Positions 34,427 through 41,584 of a stretch of 64,000 nucleotides of DNA are shown piece by piece (the first letter of the stretch is position 1; the number at the start of each line of letters is the position of its first letter). The translations under genes and the position numbers were made by a program. Location of the stretch: assembly GCA_902386555.1 (NCBI GenBank), contig CABMJJ010000009.1, forward strand, positions 151,680-215,679, read 5' to 3'. Under the pieces are notes generated by a model. It was not told the DNA's origin. It worked only from the letters and a program-made list of their open reading frames with translations, and ran no database searches. The DNA comes from Candidatus Bilamarchaeum dharawalense. GTDB taxonomy: Archaea > Micrarchaeota > Micrarchaeia > Anstonellales > Bilamarchaeaceae.

Positions 34427-35005
34427 TCATCGCAAAAAATTCAAAAAGTATTCGTGAAATTTAGATGTTGAAAGTTCAGGATGGAAACAGGTAACCAGAT
34501 AGAAGTTTTTGCCGACATGTTCTTCACAAGCAACAATTTCATTTTTATTCTTGGCGATTATTTTAACTCCAGAACCAATTGATTTTATCCTTGGAGCCCG
34601 GATGAAAATCGCATGTATTTTACCCAATGTGGTGTCAAGATCCTGTTCGAATGACTCGTTCTGCCTGCCATAGCCATTGCGATCTACCTCAATGTCCATT
34701 AGCTCTAAAGTTTTCTGTTCTGATTCTCTATTGTTGATTTTTTTAGCTATAAAAATTGCACCGGCACATGTTCCAAAAATAGCTGGGACTTTCTTTATTT
34801 CTTCAAAGATGCCCTCCCTTTGGCAAAGCTTTTGAAGAACCGTGCTTTCGCCTCCTGGAATGATAAGTCCATCTAGGCCTTCGAGATGTTTTTTTGTTCG
34901 TACTTCAATTATTTCACAACCAATGTCCAGGTTTCTTGCTGCTTCTCTAGCTGCATGGATATGTTCAATCACACCACCCTGAAGAGCAAGAATTCCTATT
35001 TTCAT
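34427..35005 (-). CDS. pdxT: Pyridoxal 5-phosphate synthase glutaminase subunit
   Basis: This 192-residue class I glutaminase supplies ammonia to PdxS. It has GILALQGGV at the start, the oxyanion region PGGEST, the catalytic cysteine in FGTCAGAI, and the His-Glu pair in CFHPEL. The length is normal. The partner pdxS is on the same strand at 35758 but separated by two unrelated small genes. Confidence 0.95.
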   Translation of the reverse strand: MKIGILALQGGVIEHIHAAREAARNLDIGCEIIEVRTKKHLEGLDGLIIPGGESTVLQKLCQREGIFEEIKKVPAIFGTCAGAIFIAKKINNRESEQKTLELMDIEVDRNGYGRQNESFEQDLDTTLGKIHAIFIRAPRIKSIGSGVKIIAKNKNEIVACEEHVGKNFYLVTCFHPELSTSKFHEYFLNFLR

Positions 35006-35008
35006 GAT

Positions 35009-35338
35009 TCATACCTTACAATTGCATTTTTTTCTTTTCAGAATTTTTTTCTGTTCAGTTGGTCTATCCACATATACCAACTGACTCGAACGGCCAGTAG
35101 CAAGTTTTTTGTCCAAAGGACTTTTATGGCTATAGTTCCTTCTGCCAAATTCCTCCACCAGCAACTCATGGCGTAGATATAAAGCCTTGAGTTTGTCTTT
35201 CCATCTTAGAGTTTCAGGATGGTGGGAATAACCTTTTTTGTTTTTTGTTAGGATGGTCCAGATGGCATGAAGTTCCCGATGCTCTGCCAGCAGATGTGGC
35301 CTACACAACTTTGTTGGTGGCAAATCCCAGATTCTCAT
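35009..35338 (-). CDS. Pyrimidine-dimer DNA glycosylase-like protein (T4 endonuclease V family)
   Basis: This 109-residue protein contains LCRPHLLAEHRELHAIWTIL, matching the N-terminal signature of the T4 endonuclease V family (helix with H-x2-AE-x-REL, catalytic Glu in the helix). That enzyme excises UV pyrimidine dimers. Family members in archaea are little studied, so function is inferred. It overlaps the membrane protein gene upstream by 4 bp and sits 3 bp before pdxT. Confidence 0.7.
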   Translation of the reverse strand: MRIWDLPPTKLCRPHLLAEHRELHAIWTILTKNKKGYSHHPETLRWKDKLKALYLRHELLVEEFGRRNYSHKSPLDKKLATGRSSQLVYVDRPTEQKKILKRKKCNCKV

Positions 35339-35757
35339 AAGGATCGTGGTCTGCCGAAAATCATTTGCTTTAGTTTCAGAATGATGTAGCTGGCTATTGC
35401 AGTAACCGCAAATGCAGCCAGGAAAAATGGGAGATTGCTGGTTATGAGTTCAATAGGATAGTAGCCAAGCAACGCACCATAGAGTACAAGTAGTAAACAG
35501 AATAGGAAGATTACTGCGATAGTGTTTATCGGACCTTCAGGAATCTTGATTGGGGTGTGGGTAGAGATAAGGGAAACAAGAACAGCAGAGATTCCAAGAA
35601 GAATAACCGGACCGATGAAGTAGGTTATCAATAGAATAATTGCACCGAAAAAATCAGTTCCAAAATCTCCGGCAATGAAAAATGCGGCAATTAACAGTAT
35701 GACAAGGACAGTTCCGCCTATGATAAGGCCGATTGTTTTATCGTCCATATCTGCCAT
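35335..35757 (-). CDS. Four-helix integral membrane protein
   Basis: 140 residues with four predicted membrane helices and almost no soluble part (TIGLIIGGTVLVILLIAAFF, FFGAIILLITYFIGPVILL and two more). Function not recognised. It starts on the base after pdxS ends and overlaps the glycosylase-like gene, so it is locked into the pdx unit. Confidence 0.65.
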   Translation of the reverse strand: MADMDDKTIGLIIGGTVLVILLIAAFFIAGDFGTDFFGAIILLITYFIGPVILLGISAVLVSLISTHTPIKIPEGPINTIAVIFLFCLLLVLYGALLGYYPIELITSNLPFFLAAFAVTAIASYIILKLKQMIFGRPRSL

Positions 35758-36639
35758 TTACACTCCCCGCTTAGCCATTCGCTGGTCTTCTGGCATTGAA
35801 CTTATTTCAAGACCTTTCATCGCATCGCCAAGACCTTCGCTTGCCTTGGCAATTTTACTTGCGTCATTGAAATGTGCAGTAGCATCAACAATTGCTTTTG
35901 CTCGTTTAGCCGGATCGGCACTTTTGAAAATCCCAGAACCAACAAAAACACCATCCACACCTAGCTGCATACACAATGCTGCATCTGCTGGCGTGGCAAT
36001 TCCCCCTGCTGCAAAATTTACAACAGGCAATCGACCAAGTTTGGCAACCTGTTTGATCAAATCAACTGGAACGCGATATTCCTTGGCTTTAACTGAAACA
36101 TCAGTGGATTTCAAAGCGTCGATTTCAGAGTTTATTGCTCTGATGTGACGAATGGCTTCAACGATATTACCCGTACCAGGTTCGCCCTTGGTTCTCACCA
36201 TGGCAGCGCCTTCGTTTATTCTTCGCAATGCTTCGCCAAGATTCCTTGCACCACACACAAACGGAGTGGTGAATTTTGATTTATCTACATGGAATTGCTC
36301 ATCTGCAGGAGTAAGAACTTCGCTTTCATCAATGTAATCTATTTCCAAAGCCTGGAGGACTTGTGCTTCAACAAAATGTCCGATTCTGCATTTAGCCATT
36401 ACTGGGATAGTTACTGTTTTTTGAATTTCTTTTATCATGAGTGGATCGCTCATTCTGGCAACACCACCCTGGGCTCTAATGTCTGCGGGCACTCGTTCCA
36501 ATGCCATCACTGCAACTGCACCAGCTTTTTCGGCTATTCTGGCCTGGTCTGCATTGGTAACGTCCATTATTACTCCGCCCTTAAGCATTTGGGCGAGCCC
36601 GGATTTTACTGTAAATGTTCCTGTTTGAGGAGTAGGCAA
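35758..36639 (-). CDS. pdxS: Pyridoxal 5-phosphate synthase lyase subunit
   Basis: This 293-residue TIM-barrel enzyme builds PLP from ribose 5-phosphate, glyceraldehyde 3-phosphate and ammonia. Near-invariant stretches include [14 protein letters not shown] (catalytic lysine), [21 protein letters not shown] (written in part), [14 protein letters not shown] and [21 protein letters not shown] (written in part). It provides the cofactor needed, for example, by HisC. TPI in this window makes one of its substrates. Confidence 0.97.
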   Translation of the reverse strand: MPTPQTGTFTVKSGLAQMLKGGVIMDVTNADQARIAEKAGAVAVMALERVPADIRAQGGVARMSDPLMIKEIQKTVTIPVMAKCRIGHFVEAQVLQALEIDYIDESEVLTPADEQFHVDKSKFTTPFVCGARNLGEALRRINEGAAMVRTKGEPGTGNIVEAIRHIRAINSEIDALKSTDVSVKAKEYRVPVDLIKQVAKLGRLPVVNFAAGGIATPADAALCMQLGVDGVFVGSGIFKSADPAKRAKAIVDATAHFNDASKIAKASEGLGDAMKGLEISSMPEDQRMAKRGV

Positions 36640-36697
36640 TAAATCACCAAAGTGATATTTATTAGAAAGATATTAAATGGTTGTAACAGAGGTTTGA

Positions 36698-37762
36698 TTG
36701 GTGGCTCCTATCAAAATGCTTGCCAAAAAGTTTGGTGGCAAACTAAAATGCCTAGCCTGCAATCGCTATTGCCAGATTGCTTCGGATCAAGTTGGATTTT
36801 GTGGTGTACGGGCAAACGACAATGGCAAACTAAATCTTCTTGTAAATAACAAACCGTGTGCCATCTGGAATGACCCTATAGAAAAAAAACCATTATTTCA
36901 TTTTCTCCCAGGAAGCAAATCTTTTTCCTTGGGAACTTTCGGATGTAATTTTGCCTGCGAATTTTGTCAAAATTTTGACATAAGCCAGGCCCCACAGGAA
37001 GCAAGAACCAAAGATCCGAAAAACTGGCGGAACTATTTCCAAGCTTTGGTGAACCGATGCGACTCCTGGCCACCTGAAAGAGTGGTGGATGCTGCTTTGG
37101 AACGCGGTGCCAAATCAATCTCTTTTACTTATAATGAACCAACCATTTTCACAGAATATGCACTAGAGGTTATGAAATTAGCCAAAAAGAAGAAACTGAA
37201 AGGAGTTTTCGTTACCAATGGCTATGAATCCAAAGAATGCTGGAAGGCTTTGAAAGGAAAAATTGATGCTGTGAATATTGATCTGAAAGCTTATAACAAA
37301 AAATTTTATCAAAAATTGTGCAAAGTTCCTGATTTTGAACCAATAAAAGAATCCATAAAAATAGCAAAAAAACTTGGAATCTGGGTGGAGGTTACCACGC
37401 TGATAATTCCTGGATGGAATGATAATGAAACTGAGTTGAAGGAAGAGGCAGAGTTCCTTGCAAGCGTTGACAAGGAAATGCCATGGCATGTTACTGCATT
37501 TCATCCAATGTACAAATTGCTTGATAAAAATCCAACTCCACCGGAAATTTTGGTTAGAGCAAGAGAGATTGGAAAACTAGCAGGATTGAAACACGTTTAT
37601 TGTGGGAACGTTGGTCTTTCTTATTCTGATTTTGAAACAACCTACTGCCCAAAATGTCAGAAAGAGCTGATAAAGAGAGTGGGATTTTCAGTGGCTGATA
37701 ACAATATCATTGATGGAAAATGCAGGTTTTGTAAGGAGAAAATAAAAGGAGTTTGGAGATAA
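36698..37762 (+). CDS. amrS: AmmeMemoRadiSam system radical SAM enzyme
   Basis: This protein of about 354 residues has a zinc/iron-type N-terminus (CLACNRYCQI...GFCGVR) followed by the radical SAM cluster motif C-x3-C-x2-C as CNFACEFCQN, plus SFTYNEPT and LKAYNKKFY, all typical of the AmrS/PflA-like family. A C-terminal zinc ribbon (CPKC...CRFC) is present. The reaction of the system is unknown. GTG 36698 follows GAGGTTTGAT; ATG 36716 is the alternative. It heads the Amr cluster. Confidence 0.9.
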   Translation: MVAPIKMLAKKFGGKLKCLACNRYCQIASDQVGFCGVRANDNGKLNLLVNNKPCAIWNDPIEKKPLFHFLPGSKSFSLGTFGCNFACEFCQNFDISQAPQEARTKDPKNWRNYFQALVNRCDSWPPERVVDAALERGAKSISFTYNEPTIFTEYALEVMKLAKKKKLKGVFVTNGYESKECWKALKGKIDAVNIDLKAYNKKFYQKLCKVPDFEPIKESIKIAKKLGIWVEVTTLIIPGWNDNETELKEEAEFLASVDKEMPWHVTAFHPMYKLLDKNPTPPEILVRAREIGKLAGLKHVYCGNVGLSYSDFETTYCPKCQKELIKRVGFSVADNNIIDGKCRFCKEKIKGVWR

Positions 37763-37764
37763 AT

Positions 37765-38019
37765 ATGGAAAAAACAATTGTTGGGGTTTATAGTGAACGA
37801 TACAAAGGTGGACCGGTTTTAGAGACAGATATGGGAATAATTTACTTGATAAATTTGGAAAAAAGTGAATTTGAAGGGAAAACCTTGTTGGTAACTGGCA
37901 CCATTACTCAGGACAAGGATAACGTGGTTGGCCCATACAAACCAGGAGAGCCAATTTCTCAAGGTTGGGAAGCACCAAGATTGGTAATGGTTGTGACGAA
38001 ATTCGAATTGGTGAAATGA
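37765..38019 (+). CDS. Small protein of unknown function in the Amr cluster
   Basis: An 84-residue beta-rich protein starting 2 bp after the radical SAM gene. It reads like a small barrel (TIVGVYSERYKGGPVLETDMG, LLVTGTITQDKDNVVGPYKP), perhaps OB-like. No catalytic motif is visible. Its last bases overlap the next gene in an ATGA arrangement, so it belongs to the same operon. Confidence 0.65.
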   Translation: MEKTIVGVYSERYKGGPVLETDMGIIYLINLEKSEFEGKTLLVTGTITQDKDNVVGPYKPGEPISQGWEAPRLVMVVTKFELVK

Positions 38020-38672
38020 TGAATCTGGAAGTACCGATGAAATGGGTTAGATCATTGATACCCGCAGAGTTAGATCAGATAGTGGAAAAGGACAAAGGAA
38101 GTTTGATTGATGGTTTGAAAAATATTGTTATTTCTTCCATCCTACCTGCCGCCTGTGTATTTGTTGTTTTTTTAATTATGGGACTTTTGGTGTTGGCAGT
38201 AATGGGAACCGTGGGCAGTCTGGCAAAGAACGGTGCAAGTGCATTGGAAAAGAGCGGATTATACGGAGGGGGGTATGCACTTGCCGGAATTGTTATGGCA
38301 ATTGCCATCATGATACTTCAGCCCATTATGTTTATTCTAGGTACCGGGGTTCATTGGCTTTTGGCTACGGTTTTTGGGGGTAAGGGAAGCTACTCGGACC
38401 ATGCATTTTACGCATCACATATTCAAGCTGGTTTGAACATATTAGCTCCAATCATAGTCTTTGGGTTTTTCATACCTTGTATTGGCTATTTGATTATGTT
38501 CCTGGCATTGGCATATCCGATTTACCCATATTATAGATTAATAAAAAAAGTTCATGACCTTGATAGAGTAAAAGCAGCAATCGTGGTGGTTGCACCAATT
38601 GTAATAATGATTATAGCTGCTGTTTTGCTTTGCATACCGTATATAGCAGCAGTATTTGCAGTGAAATGGTGA
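38016..38672 (+). CDS. YIP1-family-like membrane protein (2)
   Basis: About 218 residues from ATG 38016. A short cytosolic segment (WVRSLIPAELDQIVEKD) is followed by five membrane helices; HWLLATVFGGKGSYSDHAFYAS resembles the GGKGSF/FxTY loop of Yip1 domains. It overlaps the previous gene by 4 bp and is 5 bp from the Memo gene, so it is co-expressed with the Amr proteins. Confidence 0.65.
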   Translation: MMNLEVPMKWVRSLIPAELDQIVEKDKGSLIDGLKNIVISSILPAACVFVVFLIMGLLVLAVMGTVGSLAKNGASALEKSGLYGGGYALAGIVMAIAIMILQPIMFILGTGVHWLLATVFGGKGSYSDHAFYASHIQAGLNILAPIIVFGFFIPCIGYLIMFLALAYPIYPYYRLIKKVHDLDRVKAAIVVVAPIVIMIIAAVLLCIPYIAAVFAVKW

Positions 38673-38677
38673 AATAA

Positions 38678-39469
38678 ATGGGATTTGGAGTGAGGCAGGC
38701 AGCTGTTGCAGGTGCATTCTACCCGGATGACCCAGAACAACTGAAAAAGATGATCGGTAAATTCCTAAATGATGCAAAAGAGACAAAATTACCAGGTAAT
38801 TTGAAAGCCTTGGTGGTACCCCATGCAGGATATATCTATTCTGGTCCAGTGGCTGGCTATGGCTACAAACTTCTTTCAAAGTACAAAGGAAAGATAAAAC
38901 GAATAATTCTATTGGGGCCGTCTCACTATGCTGGATTTTACGGTGCATGCGAAGCTGGTTTTGACCTGTGGCAAACGCCATTGGGCGAAGTAAAAACACT
39001 CACCATCACAAAACCAACAGTAGGAACTTATCCTGAAGCCCACCAGCCAGAACATTGTTTAGAGGTTCAGATTCCATTCATACAAACTGTACTTGGCGAG
39101 GTTGAAGTCTGGCCGATTCTGTGCGGACAGATTGATCCTGTAAAATTAGCAAAAGATATTGTGCAGGAGATGGATGAAAAAACAATTGTAATTGCCAGTT
39201 CAGACCTGAGCCATTACAAAACCTATGATGATGCAAAAAAAACAGACGCCACGGCAAATGAATTTGTACCAAAGCTTAATATCGAAAAATTCCAAGCAGT
39301 TGGTGACGCTTGCGGTAAAATTCCCATCCTTACTCTGATGCACATTGCAAAAGAAAAGAAATGGAAAGGAAAATTATTGGACTATAGAAATTCTGGCGAT
39401 ACTGCCGGCCCTAAATCAAGAGTAGTTGGTTACGGGTGTTATGCTTTTTACGAACGGAATACGAGATGA
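38678..39469 (+). CDS. amrB: Memo-family protein (AmmeMemoRadiSam system protein B)
   Basis: This 263-residue protein starts VRQAAVAGAFYPDDP and has VVPHAGYIYSGPVAGYGY, LLGPSHYAGFYG, the histidine in PEAHQPEHCLEVQIPF and SSDLSHY, all hallmarks of the Memo family (dioxygenase-like fold with an iron or similar metal site). The function is unresolved in prokaryotes but the family co-occurs with AmrS and AmrA. It ends in an ATGA overlap. Confidence 0.92.
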   Translation: MGFGVRQAAVAGAFYPDDPEQLKKMIGKFLNDAKETKLPGNLKALVVPHAGYIYSGPVAGYGYKLLSKYKGKIKRIILLGPSHYAGFYGACEAGFDLWQTPLGEVKTLTITKPTVGTYPEAHQPEHCLEVQIPFIQTVLGEVEVWPILCGQIDPVKLAKDIVQEMDEKTIVIASSDLSHYKTYDDAKKTDATANEFVPKLNIEKFQAVGDACGKIPILTLMHIAKEKKWKGKLLDYRNSGDTAGPKSRVVGYGCYAFYERNTR

Positions 39470-39735
39470 CAGCGATGGCAAAGATAGATGAAGAAATCGA
39501 AAAAATAAAGGAGAGAAATGAGCGGGTAGAGGCAGATAAGGCCTGGGAACTGAGCAACACAAGAAGAGTAGTAATAGGAGCATCAATATATCTACTTGCC
39601 GCAGTTGTTTTTCTTGGGATAAAGGCACCGGATCCTTTTGTAAATGCATTAATTCCCGCAATTGGATTTGTTTTATCCACAGCCACTTTCCCAATTTTCA
39701 AAAAACATTGGATAGCAAATTATCGAAAGAGGTGA
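39466..39735 (+). CDS. Small two-helix membrane protein in the Amr cluster
   Basis: An 89-residue protein with a charged coiled-coil N-terminus (MAKIDEEIEKIKERNERVEA) and two membrane helices (VVIGASIYLLAAVVFLGI, ALIPAIGFVLSTATF). It starts on the stop of amrB and lies 4 bp before amrA. Function unknown; it may anchor the system at the membrane. Confidence 0.65.
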   Translation: MTAMAKIDEEIEKIKERNERVEADKAWELSNTRRVVIGASIYLLAAVVFLGIKAPDPFVNALIPAIGFVLSTATFPIFKKHWIANYRKR

Positions 39736-39739
39736 ATCT

Positions 39740-40312
39740 TTGTTGGACAGGAAGGAGCAAACATTTCTGCTGGAGCTGGCACGCAAAACACTTGTTCGTT
39801 ATTTTAGCACTGGTAAATCACTCCAACTTCAACCATCCGAAGTGCCGTTTAAAAAATTAGTAGACAATGGCGCTTGTTTTGTCACACTTCATAAAAACGG
39901 AAATTTACGAGGCTGCATTGGAACTTTGGAAGCACACCGACCACTTGTTTTTGATGTGATTGATAATGCATTAAATGCTGCATTTGGAGATCCGCGATTC
40001 CCTCCGCTCACTGTAGCTGAATTGGAAAAGGTGAAAATTTCCATCTCCGTATTATCAAATCCAGAACCCTTCCCAGTCAAAGATTCCAAAGATTTATTGA
40101 AAAAATTAAAACCAAAAAAACATGGGTTGATAATCAAAAGTGGCTGGGCAAGGGCAACTTTCCTTCCGATTGTTTGGGAGGAATTGAAAACAAAAGAAGA
40201 GTTTCTAAGCCATCTTTGCATGAAAGCAGGATTGGAACCAAATGCCTGGCAGAATACAGAAAAAATGGAATTCTTTGTTTATGAGGCCCAAGAATTCGAG
40301 GAATCTAGTTAA
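39740..40312 (+). CDS. amrA: AMMECR1-family protein (AmmeMemoRadiSam system protein A)
   Basis: This 190-residue protein carries the AMMECR1 core: PSEVPFKKLVDNGACFVTL, the hallmark LRGCIGTLEAHRP, and GDPRFPPLTVAELEKVKISISVL (written in part), with HGLIIKSG and FLPIVWEE after it. A TTG start (39740 or 39743) follows AGGTGA. The three Amr genes lie within 3.7 kb, giving a complete system. Confidence 0.92.
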   Translation: MLDRKEQTFLLELARKTLVRYFSTGKSLQLQPSEVPFKKLVDNGACFVTLHKNGNLRGCIGTLEAHRPLVFDVIDNALNAAFGDPRFPPLTVAELEKVKISISVLSNPEPFPVKDSKDLLKKLKPKKHGLIIKSGWARATFLPIVWEELKTKEEFLSHLCMKAGLEPNAWQNTEKMEFFVYEAQEFEESS

Positions 40313-40373
40313 AAACTTTAGGCATAACCAAATAGTTAGGATGCCGAGGTCGCATAACCCGGTAGTGCGTCGG

Positions 40374-40390
40374 AAGCATATGCTGGCGAA
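40374..40390 (+). other. Putative 17-nt intron of tRNA-Ser at position 30/31
   Basis: Seventeen bases containing the self-complementary AGCATATGCT interrupt the anticodon stem. Removal restores a T31-A39 pair and a normal serine anticodon loop. Archaeal introns at non-canonical stem positions are known, but the boundaries are deduced only from tRNA folding. Confidence 0.5.
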
Positions 40391-40397
40391 TCTCGAA

Positions 40398-40438
40398 CCG
40401 GTTTAGCCGGGTCTTTTTCCAAAAAGACTCGGAGAGAC
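40398..40438 (+). other. Putative 41-nt intron of tRNA-Ser at canonical position 37/38
   Basis: It contains a 12-bp hairpin (CCGGGTCTTTTT with AAAAAGACTCGG, 40407-40432, loop CC). Bases C32-T33-C34 can pair with the intron GAG at 40434-40436, and three-base bulges then fall at both cut sites, matching a bulge-helix-bulge splice substrate with one mismatch at position 35. Confidence 0.6.
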
Positions 40439-40507
40439 AACCGATCCCTTGTGGATTACAGGTTCAAATCCTGTCCTCGGCGTTTTTTTAAATTTAATAG
40501 GAGCATG

Positions 40508-41161
40508 ATGTTTATGATAGTTCTAAACCTGAAGACATATCCTGAAACCATAGAAAAAACATTGTTATTTGCTGAAATTGCCAAAGAAGTAGTTGAAGAA
40601 AGCGGGGTACGAATAGTCACTTGCCCTCCAGCAGCCTATCTTCAAGATGCGGCGCAAAAGACAGAGGTATTTGCACAACATGCTGATCCCCAACAACCAG
40701 GAGCTTTTACTGGTTCTGTTCCAGTTGAACTTCTAAAATATTTCAAAGTCAAAGGCTCTCTGGTAAACCATTCAGAAAAAAAACTTCCACTTGAAGTAGT
40801 TAGAGCAACCAGCGAAAGGCTTCACATGGTAGGTCTGGAAAGTTTGGTCTGTGCAGCAAGCACGAAAGAAGCAGTTGACATTGCACAATTTTGTCCAACA
40901 ATCATAGCAGTTGAACCACCGGAATTGATTGGAAGTGGAGTAAGTGTTTCCAAGGCAAACCCAGAAATCGTGATAAATTCGGTAAAGGCAGTGAAAGAGG
41001 TAAATCACAAAATTACAGTGCTTTGTGGAGCAGGTGTGAGCAACAAAGAAGATGTACAAAAGGCATTGGAACTTGGTTCAGAAGGAGTTCTTCTGGCAAG
41101 TGCTTTTGTGAAAGCCAAGGATCCAAAAGTATTTTTGAAAGATCTGGTTGCTGCATTCTGA
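40508..41161 (+). CDS. tpiA: Triosephosphate isomerase
   Basis: The short archaeal TPI (about 218 residues) interconverts dihydroxyacetone phosphate and glyceraldehyde 3-phosphate. Motifs: MIVLNLKTY with the active-site lysine, LVNHSEKKLP with the catalytic His, and VAVEPPELIGSG-like sequence IIAVEPPELIGSG with the catalytic Glu, then LCGAGVSNKEDVQKA. Three close ATGs (40505, 40508, 40514) are possible after AGGAG at 40499-40503. Confidence 0.95.
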   Translation: MFMIVLNLKTYPETIEKTLLFAEIAKEVVEESGVRIVTCPPAAYLQDAAQKTEVFAQHADPQQPGAFTGSVPVELLKYFKVKGSLVNHSEKKLPLEVVRATSERLHMVGLESLVCAASTKEAVDIAQFCPTIIAVEPPELIGSGVSVSKANPEIVINSVKAVKEVNHKITVLCGAGVSNKEDVQKALELGSEGVLLASAFVKAKDPKVFLKDLVAAF

Positions 41162-41246
41162 GTAATTAAAATTCTTTCTGATTATTTACTTGTGATAACT
41201 TAGCGGTTGTATGATTGAACAAGTTTAATATACATCACATAGGAAT

Positions 41247-41320
41247 GCGGTTGTAGTCTAGCCTGGTTAGGACTTGGGGTTTCCAACCCCATAACCCGGG
41301 TTCAAATCCCGGCGACCGCA
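41247..41320 (+). tRNA. tRNA-Gly(TCC)
   Basis: A full intronless cloverleaf: acceptor GCGGTTG with CGACCGC, D-arm GTC...GAC, anticodon stem TGGGG/CCCCA with loop TTTCCAA (anticodon TCC at 34-36), T-arm with TTCAAAT loop, discriminator A. No CCA is encoded. A TTTAATATAC box lies about 20 bp upstream. Confidence 0.93.
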
Positions 41321-41391
41321 TCCGCCTTTTACTAAAAGGCGGCCCAAAAGTTGGTTGCTATTTTGTGGGCCATCGAACTCTGTTCGATTGG
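41321..41391 (+). repeat. Three-hairpin element directly after tRNA-Gly
   Basis: The gap 41321-41584 has no gene. Stem I: CCGCCTTTT/AAAAGGCGG (41322-41342). Stem II: GGCCCAAAA with TTTTGTGGGCC (41341-41371) around an 11-nt loop ending TTGCTA. Stem III: CCATCGAAC with GTTCGATTGG (41370-41391). The order and the core TTGCTATTTTG match the insertion inside tRNA-Thr at 42923. The rest of the gap to 41551 shows nothing clear. Confidence 0.6.
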
Positions 41392-41584
41392 ACCGTAAAT
41401 TTTCCATAGTTATCAAAAATCCTTGTTTTTTTCAAATTTTAAGTAAAAAAATAAATGAAAACCAAAAAATAGCTAAAACCACACAAACCTACCTTCCAAA
41501 AGTGGGTTTTTTGTGCATTAACACAAAATTTACCTCTGCCACATAAGAACATTTTTAAACTCCTTTATCCATAAGAAAAGTAGT

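Larger units (their letters stand above)
40343..40482 (+). tRNA. tRNA-Ser(CGA), apparently with two introns
   Basis: The acceptor arms GCCGAGG (40343-40349) and CCTCGGC (40475-40481) pair perfectly, with discriminator G73, as in archaeal tRNA-Ser. The D-arm is 40351-40369 and the T-arm ACAGG/CCTGT 40458-40474 with loop TTCAAAT; a long variable arm is 40445-40457. An anticodon stem TCGG+T (31 at 40391) with ACCGA (40440-40444) and loop CTCGAAA appears if 40374-40390 and 40398-40438 are removed; the mature length is then 82 nt. A T7 run follows. Exact boundaries are inferred; the anticodon CGA depends on this reading. Confidence 0.75.

Noticed and set aside
41322-41342. Simple intrinsic terminator after tRNA-Gly
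   Set aside because: There is no T-run after the stem, and two further stems plus the core shared with the tRNA-Thr insertion show it is part of a larger element.
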